Origin: Bacteriovorax stolpii
GTDB taxonomy: Bacteria > Bdellovibrionota > Bacteriovoracia > Bacteriovoracales > Bacteriovoracaceae
Direction: 5' to 3'
Assembly (NCBI GenBank): GCA_945890905.1
Contig: CAMDDI010000220.1
Span: 1 to 5,153 of the forward strand
Length of the DNA: 5,153 bases
Shown here: one piece after another, positions 4,969 to 5,153 of the stretch
Layout: each line of letters starts with the position of its first letter
How positions within the stretch are numbered: the stretch's first letter is position 1
Notes under the pieces: generated by a model
The model's database searches: none
What the model saw: the letters and a program-made list of their open reading frames with translations, nothing else
What the model was told of the DNA's origin: nothing
Program-made: the position numbers and the translations under genes

Positions 4969-5153
4969 ATGATTAATGACACAAATGATTTTGAATCACG
5001 CTTCGGGGGAATCGGCCGTCTATTTGGAAGGGCCGCTCTAGAAAAATTTAAAAGCTCCAAAATTCTTGTGATCGGTATTGGTGGAGTAGGCTCTTGGGTG
5101 GCAGAATCACTGGCCCGCACCGGAATTGGTCATATGACTCTAGTAGATTTAGA
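4969..5153 (+). CDS. tcdA: tRNA threonylcarbamoyladenosine dehydratase TcdA (N-terminal part)
   Basis: The 61 full codons visible match the N-terminus of TcdA (CsdL), the E1-like enzyme that uses ATP to dehydrate t6A37 of tRNAs reading ANN codons into cyclic ct6A in the cytoplasm. Diagnostic stretches are FESRFGGIGRLFG (residues 8-20) and the nucleotide-binding ILVIGIGGVGSWVAESLART (32-51), followed by TGIGHMTLVDL. These closely follow the E. coli protein as I remember it (RFGGTARLYG, VVGIGGVGSWAAEALARTGIG). The gene runs off the right edge, so the later metal and catalytic regions are not seen. The frame is open back to an ATG at 4870, but that ATG overlaps the -10 box. ATG 4969 gives the family's usual short N-terminus, with GAGG ten bases upstream; ATG 4963 and GTG 4960 are alternatives. 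It diverges from the lipoprotein gene. Confidence 0.93.
   Translation, partial: MINDTNDFESRFGGIGRLFGRAALEKFKSSKILVIGIGGVGSWVAESLARTGIGHMTLVDL

Noticed and set aside
4860..5120. 87-residue N-terminal extension of the small lipoprotein
   Set aside because: It is the antisense of the conserved tcdA start and would bury the lipoprotein signal peptide.

Overview
This window most likely comes from a Bdellovibrio-like or myxobacteria-like Gram-negative bacterium with modest GC content, perhaps of the Bacteriovorax/Bdellovibrio group. This is inferred from recognised protein styles, not from a database search. The clues are a 'myx-plus' type outer-membrane beta-barrel next to a large exported TPR protein, a von Willebrand A (VWA) surface lipoprotein with a Gly/Thr linker, and a strong Shine-Dalgarno site before most genes.

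Layout, left to right. Bases 1-8 appear to be the first codons of a minus-strand gene with a very good ribosome binding site. Bases 9-369 hold no convincing protein gene. They contain a perfect-loop hairpin (74-95), a terminator-like hairpin for the minus strand (141-159), and a putative plus-strand structured RNA (copy A, about 162-365). Bases 370-3990 form one compact minus-strand operon, transcribed in this order: VWA lipoprotein (3990-2782), outer-membrane beta-barrel (2755-2057), exported TPR protein (2048-615) and a small exported protein (618-370). The intergenic distances are 26 bp, a start almost touching the preceding stop, and a 4-bp ATGA overlap. Bases 3991-4250 contain the second copy (copy B, about 4026-4206) of the structured element. 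A further minus-strand lipoprotein gene (4859-4251) follows, and diverging from it is the start of tcdA (4969 to the right edge).

How the genes fit together: all four operon products carry export signals, so together they look like an envelope assembly. It would comprise an outer-membrane-anchored, surface-facing or periplasmic VWA lipoprotein, an outer-membrane barrel, a periplasmic TPR scaffold and a small periplasmic partner. Related barrel/TPR sets occur in gliding-motility and envelope gene clusters of Myxococcus and Bdellovibrio, but the exact role here is unknown.

The most unusual feature is the pair of homologous, otherwise unexplained elements that bracket the operon as direct repeats. 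Each has a long 5' stem, a conserved asymmetric loop core (CAACA-ACGT ... ACGTCCAACA) and, about 110-130 bp further on, a conserved terminator end (TGCCAAYTTTTTGTGG). Base-pair changes and the placement of G-U pairs point to a plus-strand RNA running opposite to the operon. I do not recognise it as a known RNA family.
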